Below are positions 1 through 5,481 of a DNA stretch of 9,111 bases, piece after piece (within the stretch, counting starts at the first letter, position 1; each line of letters opens with the position of its first letter). Location of the stretch: the NCBI GenBank assembly GCA_019118905.1, contig DWYA01000025.1, positions 1-9,111 of the forward strand, written 5' to 3'. This DNA is from Ruthenibacterium avium (GTDB lineage Bacteria > Bacillota > Clostridia > Oscillospirales > Ruminococcaceae). The notes under the pieces are model-generated. The model made no database searches. It saw nothing but the letters and a program-made list of their open reading frames with translations, and had not been told where the DNA came from. Made by a program: the position numbers and the translations under genes.

Positions 1-1
1 C

Positions 2-259
2 GAGGGCCGCGGCAGCTGTACCGGATGCAGCCAAATCTTCATCGCGTTTGACCCGTACCTGTTCAGCAGCGAGCAGGAAGTGGAGGAAATGCTCACGCGC
101 CGCATTGACCGCGTCCATCACGCAAAGCCCCAGCGCGAGGGCGATACTGTTTCCTACCCCGGCGAGCGCACCGTCGCGACCCGTGCCGAGCATTTGTCCA
201 ACGGCGTGGAAGTGGATGAAAGCGTTTGGAATGAAGTCTGTGCTTTGGCACAAGGCTAA
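2..259 (+). CDS. Ldh2-family (malate/lactate/ureidoglycolate dehydrogenase-like) oxidoreductase, C-terminal part
   Basis: Only the last 85 codons are in the window; the start lies upstream. The visible protein begins EGRGSCTGCSQIFIAFDPYLF and ends NEVCALAQG. The 'FIAxDPxxF' strand followed by a charged helix, a 'PGE' turn and an 'E.LSNGV.VDESVWNEV..LA' tail is typical of the C-terminal end of the Ldh2 family. This family makes NAD(P)H-dependent 2-keto-acid reductases, including YiaK (2,3-diketo-L-gulonate reductase), and is unrelated to the Rossmann-type lactate dehydrogenases. It is cytosolic. The stop codon is 34 nt before uxuA, so the two are probably co-transcribed. In E. coli yiaK is also followed by a YhcH-type gene, yiaL, which fits the gene 1.1 kb downstream here. 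An inferred role is reduction of a keto-sugar acid feeding mannonate dehydratase; ureidoglycolate or malate dehydrogenase cannot be excluded from this fragment. Confidence 0.82.
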   Translation, partial: EGRGSCTGCSQIFIAFDPYLFSSEQEVEEMLTRRIDRVHHAKPQREGDTVSYPGERTVATRAEHLSNGVEVDESVWNEVCALAQG

Positions 260-293
260 ATGATATCAATGAAAAACAAGGAGGACACAAGCC

Positions 294-1379
294 ATGAAAA
301 TGACATTCCGTTGGTACGGCGAAGGCAGCGACAAAATCACCTTAAAGCAGATTAAGCAGATTCCGAACTGCACCGGCCTGATGGGCGTGCTCGACTACAA
401 AGCCGCCGGTGAGGTTTGGACAGAAGAAGAAATCAAAAAGTATATGGAAGGCGTTCACGCCGCCGGTTTGGAGTGCGAAGTGATCGAGAGCGTCAACGTG
501 CATGAGGATATCAAGCTCGGCTTGCCCACACGCGATGAGTATATCGAAAACTACAAAACCACCATCCGCAACTTGGCAAAGTACGGCGTAAAAGTCATCG
601 TCTATAACTTCATGCCCGTGCTGGACTGGCTGCGCACCGACCTTGCCCGCGAAATTCCCGAGGACGGCTCCAACAGCCTGTACTTTGACGAGGCCGAGCT
701 GGGCGAAATGACCCCGATGGAAATTGTGAAAAAGACGGCGGAGAACTCCAACGGCTTCACCCTGCCGGGCTGGGAGCCGGAGCGTTTGGCAGACTTGGAG
801 CGCACCATGGAGCTGTACAAGAATGTGGACGAGGAAAAGCTGCTTGAAAATTACAAGTATTTCCTCGATGCCATCATTCCGGTGTGTGAGGAAGTCGGCG
901 TAAAAATGGCTTGCCATCCCGATGATCCGGGCTGGCCCATCTTCGGCTTGCCCCGCATTGCGCACGACCAAGCCGGTTATGACCGCATTGTCAAGCTGCA
1001 CGACAGCCCCTGCAACACCGTTTGCCTGTGCACCGGCAGCCTCGGCAGCAACGTGAACAACGACATCCCCGCCATGATTCGTCACTTTGGCGAGATGAAC
1101 CGTATCGGCGCCATGCATGTGCGCAACGTCAAGCACCTCGGCAGTGACCGCTGTTTCCGCGAGTCCAGCCACTTGTCCTCCGACGGCGACCTCGATATGT
1201 ACGAGATTATGAAGGCCATTTATGAAACCTGCCCCGACACCTATGTGCGCCCCGACCATGGCCGCATGATTTGGGACGAGGTGGGCCGCCCCGGTTACGG
1301 CCTGTATGACCGTGCTTTGGGCATCACTTACCTGAACGGCCTGTGGGAAGCCATTGACAAAAACGCAAAGGCAAAATAA
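294..1379 (+). CDS. uxuA: Mannonate dehydratase (UxuA), EC 4.2.1.8
   Basis: A full-length 361-aa UxuA, the usual size for the family. It dehydrates D-mannonate to 2-keto-3-deoxy-D-gluconate in hexuronate breakdown and acts in the cytosol as a metal-dependent TIM barrel. Visible family signatures are MTFRWYGEGSDKITLKQIKQ at the N-terminus, CHPDDPGWPIFGLPRI around residues 207-222, CLCTGSLGSN (244-253), MHVRNVKHLG (274-283), RPDHGRMIWDE (319-329) and GRPGYGLYDRALG (331-343). By family comparison, His208, Cys246, His275 and Asp321 are the likely metal ligands and His322 a likely catalytic residue. The start is supported by an AAGGAGG ribosome binding site about 9 nt upstream. It lies 34 nt after the Ldh2-type gene and 42 nt before the YhcH-type gene, so it is the middle of an operon. 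No fructuronate reductase (uxuB) of the classical type follows; that step may be done by a neighbour. Confidence 0.96.
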   Translation: MKMTFRWYGEGSDKITLKQIKQIPNCTGLMGVLDYKAAGEVWTEEEIKKYMEGVHAAGLECEVIESVNVHEDIKLGLPTRDEYIENYKTTIRNLAKYGVKVIVYNFMPVLDWLRTDLAREIPEDGSNSLYFDEAELGEMTPMEIVKKTAENSNGFTLPGWEPERLADLERTMELYKNVDEEKLLENYKYFLDAIIPVCEEVGVKMACHPDDPGWPIFGLPRIAHDQAGYDRIVKLHDSPCNTVCLCTGSLGSNVNNDIPAMIRHFGEMNRIGAMHVRNVKHLGSDRCFRESSHLSSDGDLDMYEIMKAIYETCPDTYVRPDHGRMIWDEVGRPGYGLYDRALGITYLNGLWEAIDKNAKAK

Positions 1380-1421
1380 GAAACGCGCTCGGCGCGCTGG
1401 ATTGGAAAAGAGGGAATTATT

Positions 1422-1871
1422 ATGTATGTATTCCAAATTGAATTGGCGGAAAAATATAATTATTTAAGCGATAAATTCAAAGCGGCTTATGAGTGGCTGC
1501 GCAGCCAGCCTTTGGCAGAGCTTGCCCCCGGGGTCTATCCCGTTTGCGACGGCGTGACGGCAAACGTGCAGCACTATACCACTATGGCGCCTGAAACGGC
1601 ACGCTTTGAAACGCACGATAAATTTTTCGACATTCAATATGTGATCGAGGGCAAAGAGCGCTTCGGCGTGTGCCGCCGCGAGGGCTTGAAGCCCGCCGAA
1701 GTCATTGCCGAAAATGACCTCGTGTTCTATGAAGAGCCGGAAGCTTCCAGCGATGTGCTGTTGCTGCCGGGTGACTTCATTGTGGTTGCCCCCGAAGATG
1801 CTCACAAGCCCCGCTGCATTGCGGGCGAGGCTTGCGCCGTGAAAAAAGTAGTCGTAAAAGTGGCGCTGTAA
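1422..1871 (+). CDS. YhcH/YjgK/YiaL family (DUF386) cupin-like protein
   Basis: A 149-aa protein, the typical length for the YhcH/YjgK/YiaL family (also related to EbgC, the small subunit of evolved beta-galactosidase). Hallmarks are the double-stranded beta-helix segment with FETHDKFFDIQYVIEGKE at about residues 62-79, a 'DLVFYEEPE' strand (99-107), 'LLPGDFIVVAPEDAHKP' (114-130) and the closing 'KKVVVKV'. Glu63, His65, Asp70, Gln72 and His128 are the likely metal or ligand-contacting residues by family comparison. The biochemical role is not settled; members sit in sugar-acid, sialic-acid and ascorbate operons and have been proposed to act on sugar epimers or anomers. The start ATG is preceded by AGAGGGA at 7-8 nt spacing. 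It is downstream of uxuA in the same transcript, and a strong hairpin follows its stop, so it is probably the last gene of the upstream transcript or followed by attenuated expression of the dehydrogenase. Confidence 0.87.
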   Translation: MYVFQIELAEKYNYLSDKFKAAYEWLRSQPLAELAPGVYPVCDGVTANVQHYTTMAPETARFETHDKFFDIQYVIEGKERFGVCRREGLKPAEVIAENDLVFYEEPEASSDVLLLPGDFIVVAPEDAHKPRCIAGEACAVKKVVVKVAL

Positions 1872-1901
1872 CACTTACCGTAAGGTTTGAAACAAATTTT
1901 G

Positions 1902-1935
1902 GCGCCGACGCAAAAATTTTGCGTCGGCGTCTTTT
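1902..1935 (+). terminator. Hairpin between the YhcH-type gene and the dehydrogenase (intrinsic terminator or attenuator)
   Basis: The arms 1903-1911 and 1921-1929 (CGCCGACGC/GCGTCGGCG) pair perfectly, and the AAAAATTTT between them can extend the stem to 13 bp. A short CTTTT tract follows. No clear sigma-A promoter was found between it and the next start codon at 2018. It may therefore let some transcripts through rather than end the operon. Confidence 0.65.
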
Positions 1936-2017
1936 CAAGTGCGTCCAAATTCGCGGGAAATGGGCAAAACTGCCGCTGAAAGTCCGCCGGGACGCAAAAC
2001 AAGAAAGGGTGTTTCCA

Positions 2018-3037
2018 ATGAAAGCAATTCAATTTTCCGAACCGTGGAAGGTGCAGTGCATCGACACTGCCGAGCCGACTGCAAAAGAAGGTCAGGCTCT
2101 CATTCGTGTGCGCTCTGCCGGTATTTGCGGCAGTGACATCGGCGCTTATCGCGGCACCAATCCTTTGGTAAGCTATCCGCGCATTATCGGCCATGAGATT
2201 GCGGGCGAGGTTCTTTCCATTCCCGAAAACAACCCCCGCGGCATTCGCGTGGGCGACCATGTCATCGTTGACCCGTATCTCTATTGCGGCAAGTGCTATC
2301 CCTGTTCGATTGGGCGCACCAACTGCTGCACTTCGCTGAACGTGCTGGGCGTGCATGTTGAGGGCGGCATGTGCGAAACCTTTGCCCACCCGGCGGATAT
2401 GCTGTGGAAACTGCCCGACGATATGCCTTGGGACTTGGCCCCCATGGCAGAGCCGCTCACCATTGCCCTGCACGGCATTCACCGCGGCAGCCTGAAAGCG
2501 GGCGAGCACGTCGCCATTATCGGCGCAGGCCCCATCGGCTTGTTGGCAGCCATGGCGGCGATTGCTTACGGCGCACACCCCATTGTCATTGACTTGGTGG
2601 AGGAGCGTCTGGAGCTGGCGCGTTCGCTGGGCGTGGAAAAAACCGTCAATTCCTCCAATCAAGACCCCGTCGAGGAAGTTTCCAAGCTGACAAACGGCAA
2701 TATGGCGGAGCTGGTGATGGAATGCTCCGGCGCAAATGCCGCCGTGCGCATGTCGCTGGACCTCGTGGCAAATGCGGGCCGCGTGACGCTGACCGGCTGG
2801 CCGAAAAAGGAAACCCCGCTTCCCACCGATGTGATTACCCGCAAGGAAATTGACATCCGCGGCGCACGCACCAGCGCCCGCGAGTTCGAGGAAGCCATCG
2901 AGCTGATTTGCTCGGGCAAAGTCAATGCGCGCGCCCTGCTGACCAAGGTCGTTTCGCTGGACGAAGCCCCCGCCGCCATTCAGGATATTGAAAAGAACCC
3001 CGGCGAGTACATGAAAGTAAATGTCGTGATGGACTAA
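2018..3037 (+). CDS. Zinc-dependent sugar-acid dehydrogenase (RspB/LgoD-like medium-chain dehydrogenase)
   Basis: A 339-aa medium-chain dehydrogenase. The reading frame is open from 1832, but the family N-terminus MKAIQFSEPWKVQ begins at 2018 with AGAAAGGG upstream, so that start was chosen. Catalytic zinc ligands are visible as GICGSD (Cys37), GHE (His59, Glu60) and Glu145. The structural zinc lobe has Cys90, Cys93, Cys96 and Cys104 (YCGKCYPCSIGRTNCC). A GAGPIG Rossmann loop is at 169-174, and Asp192 at the end of the next strand points to NAD+ rather than NADP+. The stretch PCSIGRTNCC...LGVHVEGG is very like E. coli RspB and LgoD (YjjN), which belong to the L-gulonate/L-galactonate 5-dehydrogenase group. 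With uxuA next door, oxidation of an L-aldonate to fructuronate or tagaturonate is the best guess; another polyol or sugar acid is possible. Confidence 0.9.
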   Translation: MKAIQFSEPWKVQCIDTAEPTAKEGQALIRVRSAGICGSDIGAYRGTNPLVSYPRIIGHEIAGEVLSIPENNPRGIRVGDHVIVDPYLYCGKCYPCSIGRTNCCTSLNVLGVHVEGGMCETFAHPADMLWKLPDDMPWDLAPMAEPLTIALHGIHRGSLKAGEHVAIIGAGPIGLLAAMAAIAYGAHPIVIDLVEERLELARSLGVEKTVNSSNQDPVEEVSKLTNGNMAELVMECSGANAAVRMSLDLVANAGRVTLTGWPKKETPLPTDVITRKEIDIRGARTSAREFEEAIELICSGKVNARALLTKVVSLDEAPAAIQDIEKNPGEYMKVNVVMD

Positions 3038-3055
3038 ATCCACAACACCCATAAC

Positions 3056-3083
3056 AAAAAACCGCAGCTTGGCTGCGGTTTTA
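3056..3083 (+). terminator. Intrinsic terminator after the dehydrogenase gene (first copy)
   Basis: Positions 3061-3080 form a hairpin with arms ACCGCAG and CTGCGGT around a short CTTGG loop, followed by TTTT and preceded by an A-run, so it can work in both directions. It lies 20-40 nt after the dehydrogenase stop. The same 22-nt sequence is repeated at 3225-3246. Confidence 0.8.
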
Positions 3084-3144
3084 GAGTGTAGAAAAACTGC
3101 CGCTTAATGCAAAAAGAATTTAGGCTGCAAGGGGAAAAAGGCTT

Positions 3145-3170
3145 GGAAAAGGGGGCTAGCCCTCTTTTCC
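3145..3170. repeat. Intergenic hairpin (GGAAAAGGGGGC arm)
   Basis: Arms 3145-3156 and 3159-3170 pair over 12 positions with one G-T wobble and a 2-nt loop (or 11 bp with a CTAG loop). The ATTTT after it is only a weak T-tract, so terminator function is uncertain. The style resembles the hairpin at 5343-5369 (agaggggg/cccctct core), which suggests a genome-wide intergenic repeat family. Confidence 0.55.
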
Positions 3171-3186
3171 ATTTTGAATAGGGATT

Positions 3187-3222
3187 CAGTTTGTGAAAAA
3201 GCAAAGCTTTTTCGACAAACTG
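3187..3222. repeat. Intergenic hairpin with CAGTTTGT(C)GAAAAAGC arms
   Basis: Arm 3187-3202 pairs with 3206-3222 over 16 bp with one bulged C and an AAA loop. It stands directly before the second terminator copy. A near-match to the arm (CAGTCTGTCGAAAAAGG) occurs at 7947-7963, after tRNA-Ser, which suggests that this arm sequence is a dispersed element. Confidence 0.6.
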
Positions 3223-3248
3223 AAACCGCAGCTTGGCTGCGGTTTTTT
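3223..3248 (+). terminator. Intrinsic terminator, second copy of the 3061-3082 sequence
   Basis: The ACCGCAG/CTGCGGT hairpin at 3225-3244 is identical over 22 nt to the one at 3061-3082 and ends in a six-T run. It lies upstream of the tautomerase promoter and would insulate it from read-through. Confidence 0.75.
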
Positions 3249-3280
3249 GCTTTTTAAAAGTAGGCTTGGGGCAAAAGTTG

Positions 3281-3289
3281 TGCTATAAT
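3281..3289 (+). promoter_or_regulatory. Extended -10 promoter of the tautomerase gene
   Basis: TGCTATAAT is a perfect extended -10 element (TGnTATAAT). No good -35 lies at the usual distance, which is usual for extended -10 promoters. Transcription would begin near 3296 and give a leader of about 137 nt. Confidence 0.65.
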
Positions 3290-3302
3290 GAAAACGATTT
3301 TT

Positions 3303-3398
3303 GGGGCGTTTCTGAAAACAAAGAAATGCACAGATTTTTCGCAGCAGACACTTCTTCCTGTAGAGAAAAATGAAAATTTCGACTTTTCAGAAAGCCCC
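3303..3398 (+). promoter_or_regulatory. Long-range stem in the leader of the tautomerase mRNA
   Basis: GGGGCGTTTCTGAAAA at 3303-3318 pairs with TTTTCAGAAAGCCCC at 3384-3398: 15 bp interrupted by one bulged G (3308), enclosing 65 nt. It lies wholly inside the predicted untranslated leader, 22 nt before the AGGAG site. A closing stem of this kind is what one sees in structured cis-regulatory RNAs, but the enclosed sequence matches no riboswitch class that I recognise. It could also be a simple stability hairpin. Confidence 0.4.
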
Positions 3399-3432
3399 TA
3401 GAATATTGTTTGATGCCGAAAGGAGTTTTTTT

Positions 3433-3774
3433 ATGCCTTATATGCACATTACCACCAATGTCACCGTTGATGAACACACCGCCGAGCTGATGAAAAAGCA
3501 AATGGGACACGCCATTGAAGCCATCCGCGGCAAAAGCGAGCAGTGGCTTGCCGTCCGTGTAGAAGGGGATGCCGCCCTGTGGTTTGCCGGTACGGACGAG
3601 CCCGCCGCCGTGGTTCAAACGGGCATTTATGGCAGTGCCGACCACGATGAGTACGAAAGCTTAACGGGACGCATCTGCGAAATTTTGGATGGCGTTTTGT
3701 CCATCGACCCCGCCCGCATCTATGTGCAGTACGCCGAAACGGAGTATTGGGGCTGGAACGGGCGCAATTTTTAA
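3433..3774 (+). CDS. MIF-like tautomerase (macrophage migration inhibitory factor / phenylpyruvate tautomerase family)
   Basis: A 113-aa protein, matching the roughly 115-aa MIF family. It begins MPYMHITTNV, so the catalytic Pro would become residue 1 after Met removal. Family features in order are a Lys at position 34 (matching Lys32 of mature MIF within one residue), 'WLAVRVEGD' (strand), 'EPAAVVQTGIYG' and, near the end, 'IDPARIYVQYAETEYWGWNGRNF', closely like the 'ISPDRVYINY...VGWN.STF' end of human MIF. The expected activity is keto-enol tautomerisation of phenylpyruvate or similar compounds in a cytosolic trimer. The start at 3433 was chosen over the upstream ATG at 3370 because of AAAGGAG just before it and the required Pro2. 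It is monocistronic: promoter at 3281, bidirectional terminator at 3786. Close similarity to eukaryotic MIF in a bacterium is unusual; the physiological role is unknown. Confidence 0.87.
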   Translation: MPYMHITTNVTVDEHTAELMKKQMGHAIEAIRGKSEQWLAVRVEGDAALWFAGTDEPAAVVQTGIYGSADHDEYESLTGRICEILDGVLSIDPARIYVQYAETEYWGWNGRNF

Positions 3775-3785
3775 TGACTGATGAC

Positions 3786-3830
3786 AAAAAGAGGGAGAAC
3801 GCGAAGCCTTTTCGCGTTCTCCCTGTTCTT
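3786..3830. terminator. Bidirectional terminator hairpin between the tautomerase and lipoprotein genes (repeat copy A)
   Basis: Arms 3792-3805 and 3811-3824 (AGGGAGAACGCGAA and its complement) pair perfectly over 14 bp with a GCCTT loop. On the minus strand it is followed by CTTTTTG, a good T-tract for the lipoprotein transcript. On the plus strand GTTCTTT follows. Positions 3786-3824 are identical over 39 nt to 5542-5580. Confidence 0.75.
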
Positions 3831-3867
3831 TGATAAGTAGAATGTGGAAAGTTACTAGATGGCTTTG

Positions 3868-4692
3868 TTATTCGCCTTTTACACCAATGCCTTCACCGCC
3901 TGCTTCAACCGCGCCCCAGTCAAAGCCGTTGCCGCCGATGAGTTCGTCATCAGCAATGGGCGATCCGTCCGGTTTCGGGCCATACACAATATTCGGCTCA
4001 CTTTGTGCGGGCGGTGTGGTCGGCGCAGGTGTGGGCGTGGGAGCCGGTGCCGGTGTAGTTGCGGCGGGCGCTTGCGTTACGGGTGCCGTTGCGGCGGGAG
4101 CCTGTGCGGAAGGTGTGGTGCTGCCCTGTGCGGCATTTGTACCGGAATTTTTATTGGTGCTTGTCTTGACGGGGGCAACATATTTTTGCACGGTTACGTT
4201 ATACTCAGCGGTGTGTCCCTGATACTCCACAGTAACGGTTGCCGTACCGGGTGCAGCGCCCTGCACGGTAAAGCCAGCCGCGCCGGTGGTGTTCGGGGTT
4301 ACGGTGACAACGCTTTCGTCAGACGAGGTATAGGTCACTTCCGCGGCATTGGCAGCAGGTGCCTCATAAGGGACGGTGTAAACTTTCGCGGATGCAGAAT
4401 AGCCAACATAAAGCAGCCCGCCTGTGCTGGAAAGCTCAATGCCTGTTACGCTGTTTGCGGCAGTGGCGCTGGCGGAAGTGGCTTCGCTGGCGCTTGTGCT
4501 TGCAGGGATGCTTTCGGAAGTGCTTTCGCTGGTAATTTCGCTTTCCGTGCTGTTGCTTTCAGGCGCAGCACTGCTTGACGATACGCTTTGGGAAACCGAT
4601 GCCGCAGTGGGAACCGCGTCCGTGGAGCCGCACGCGGCAAAGCTAAGCACCAGCACCAGCACGGCAGCAAGAGAAGTCCATTTTTTCATCAT
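3868..4692 (-). CDS. Ser/Thr/Pro-rich lipoprotein with a bacterial Ig-like (BIG2-like) domain
   Basis: A 274-aa exported protein. Residues 1-21 are a lipoprotein signal: MMKKW, a hydrophobic run, then LSFAAC with Cys21 as the lipidation site (Phe at -3 is slightly atypical). Residues 25-80 are a Ser/Thr/Ala/Glu-rich flexible stalk. About residues 82-168 form one Ig-like group-2-type domain, recognised by 'VTYTSSDESVVTVTP' and 'GTATVTVEYQGHTAEYNVTV'. Residues 170-235 are Ala/Pro/Thr/Gln-rich with PAPTPTPAP repeats, and a short acidic, Gly-rich tail ends the protein. The likely place is the outer face of the membrane, reaching into the wall. No enzymatic motif is seen, so a binding or spacer role is only a guess. 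Two tandem ATGs (4692 and 4689) both suit the AAGGA site. A strong promoter lies just upstream. Confidence 0.8.
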   Translation of the reverse strand: MMKKWTSLAAVLVLVLSFAACGSTDAVPTAASVSQSVSSSSAAPESNSTESEITSESTSESIPASTSASEATSASATAANSVTGIELSSTGGLLYVGYSASAKVYTVPYEAPAANAAEVTYTSSDESVVTVTPNTTGAAGFTVQGAAPGTATVTVEYQGHTAEYNVTVQKYVAPVKTSTNKNSGTNAAQGSTTPSAQAPAATAPVTQAPAATTPAPAPTPTPAPTTPPAQSEPNIVYGPKPDGSPIADDELIGGNGFDWGAVEAGGEGIGVKGE

Positions 4693-4722
4693 GATTCATC
4701 CTTTCAGATACATTCTTTTGTC

Positions 4723-4751
4723 AGTATAGTCAATATATTAGGCATTGTCAA
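4723..4751 (-). promoter_or_regulatory. Sigma-A promoter of the lipoprotein gene
   Basis: Read on the minus strand, TTGACA (4751-4746), a 17-nt spacer and TATACT (4728-4723) make a near-consensus sigma-A promoter. Transcription would begin about 24 nt before the ATG. The -35 box overlaps the -35 of the divergent regulator gene. Confidence 0.75.
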
Positions 4752-4771
4752 GAGGGCAGGAATGATACGAT
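4745..4771 (+). promoter_or_regulatory. Divergent promoter of the small HTH regulator
   Basis: TTGTCA at 4745-4750 and an extended -10, TGATACGAT (4763-4771), with a 15-nt spacer. The -35 shares five bases with the -35 of the minus-strand lipoprotein promoter, so one bound protein could affect both. Confidence 0.45.
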
Positions 4772-4799
4772 AACATAAAAAGCAAAGAGGAATGTTTTT

Positions 4800-5006
4800 A
4801 TGATTTCGTACCGTCCGTTTTACGAAACGCTGAAAGAAAAGGGCGTGACAGAATATGCTCTCATTTATAAGCACGGCTTGCCTGCAAACACCATTCACCG
4901 CATGAAGCACGCAAAGCCTATCACAACAACCACGCTGGATACCTTGTGTACCATTTTAAATTGTAAGGTAGAGGATATTTTGGAGTATCTTCCGCCGTCC
5001 GAATAA
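4800..5006 (+). CDS. Small Cro/C1-type helix-turn-helix regulator
   Basis: A 68-aa protein that is nearly all DNA-binding domain. It fits the short Cro/CI-like (HTH_26-type) family: 'FYETLKEKGVTEYALIYKHGLPANTIHRMKHAKPITTTTLDTLCTILNCKVEDILEYLPP'. Helices 2-3 (turn around 'HGLPANTIHRMKH') would contact DNA, and 'TLDTLCTILNCKVEDILEY' is the usual closing part. There is no effector domain. AAAGAGGA precedes the ATG at about 7 nt. It is divergent from the lipoprotein gene, whose promoter shares its -35 box, so regulation of that gene and of itself is plausible but inferred. Confidence 0.8.
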   Translation: MISYRPFYETLKEKGVTEYALIYKHGLPANTIHRMKHAKPITTTTLDTLCTILNCKVEDILEYLPPSE

Positions 5007-5010
5007 CAGC

Positions 5011-5041
5011 CGCCGCCCCCAAAAGCAGAGGGCGGCGCTTT
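5011..5041. terminator. Hairpin between the convergent regulator and small hypothetical genes
   Basis: CGCCGCCC (5011-5018) pairs with GGGCGGCG (5030-5037). It lies between two convergent stop codons. The T-tract is poor on both strands (CTTTG on plus), so it is a weak or factor-assisted terminator. Confidence 0.45.
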
Positions 5042-5044
5042 GCG

Positions 5045-5275
5045 TCAGCGAAGTTTTTCTTCTAAAAAGTGCAAAAGGTCGGTGCCGCCGCTTTCAAGAT
5101 ATTCCTGTGTCCAAGCCTGAATTTGCTGAAAGAAGCGTTCATTGTCCAGATACGGCCATGGGTGCAGTGTCTCCGCAATGCCGTAGAATCGGGCAAGCGT
5201 AACGGCAACTTGCCATGGCGTCAGCTGCGGTGTGGTGCCGTTCGGATGGGGGAATGTTGAAATGATGTTGTGCAT
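5045..5275 (-). CDS. Small hypothetical protein (76 aa)
   Basis: Not recognised. The frame is open from 5317, but the ATG at 5275 has a perfect AAGGAGG eight nt upstream, so the protein MHNIISTFPHPNGTTPQLTP... of 76 aa is preferred. It is soluble, with no signal or membrane segment. A Pro-rich start is followed by an amphipathic helical stretch (WQVAVTLARFYGIAETL), an aromatic 'HPWPYLDNERFFQQIQAWTQEYLES' and a charged end 'LLHFLEEKLR'. Codon use resembles the neighbours, and the strong ribosome binding site supports translation. It is alone on its strand, with hairpins upstream and a convergent regulator downstream. No function can be assigned. Confidence 0.65.
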   Translation of the reverse strand: MHNIISTFPHPNGTTPQLTPWQVAVTLARFYGIAETLHPWPYLDNERFFQQIQAWTQEYLESGGTDLLHFLEEKLR

Positions 5276-5342
5276 CGTTTGTACCTCCTTATGGTTTTTA
5301 AAATTGCTTTGATGCACAATTGCACCCGTGATGTGGGGGAGT

Positions 5343-5369
5343 CAAGAGGGGGGAGAAGCCCCCCTCTTG
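5343..5369. repeat. Perfect G/C-rich hairpin upstream of the small hypothetical gene
   Basis: CAAGAGGGGGG (5343-5353) pairs perfectly with CCCCCCTCTTG (5359-5369), 11 bp with a 5-nt loop. There is no T-tract on either side. It lies 68 nt before the start codon at 5275, so it may be in the leader of that gene or be a dispersed intergenic repeat. Confidence 0.6.
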
Positions 5370-5385
5370 TGAAATTTGGCAACGC

Positions 5386-5430
5386 AAAAAGCAAAAGCGC
5401 CCCCAGCCATGGGGACGCTTTTGCTTTTTG
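5386..5430. terminator. Bidirectional intrinsic terminator
   Basis: AAAAAGCAAAAGCG (5386-5399) pairs with CGCTTTTGCTTTTT (5416-5429), 14 bp, and CCCC/GGGG extends the stem past one bulged A. Both strands give a T-run at the end of the stem. On the minus strand it would end transcripts coming from the asnA side; before the insertion described below it would have been the terminator of the GNAT gene. Confidence 0.75.
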
Positions 5431-5481
5431 ATACTTGACGTAATATAAAAATAAAATCAACAAATTGTTATATTTGTTTTT

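Larger units (their letters stand above)
3038..3432. other. Gene-free, hairpin-rich spacer of 395 bp
   Basis: No credible coding frame was found here. It holds a terminator (3056-3083), a G/C-rich hairpin (3145-3170), a long A/T-rich hairpin (3187-3222), a second copy of the terminator (3223-3248), an extended -10 promoter (3281-3289) and the structured leader of the tautomerase gene (3303-3398). Confidence 0.7.

Noticed and set aside
1802..3052. A 416-codon open frame on the minus strand opposite the dehydrogenase gene, and a similar 364-codon one opposite uxuA (342-1436).
   Set aside because: They are mirror frames caused by strong third-position GC bias in the real genes. The proteins are His/Ala/Gly-rich with no family resemblance, while the plus-strand frames match known enzymes from end to end.
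3303..3398. A known riboswitch class in the tautomerase leader.
   Set aside because: I could not match the enclosed sequence to fluoride, guanidine, c-di-GMP, purine, TPP or other classes; kept only as an unclassified structured leader.
3859..4578. A 239-codon plus-strand frame rich in Cys, Gly and Arg.
   Set aside because: It is the antisense shadow of the repetitive Ser/Thr/Pro codons of the lipoprotein gene; it has no ribosome binding site.
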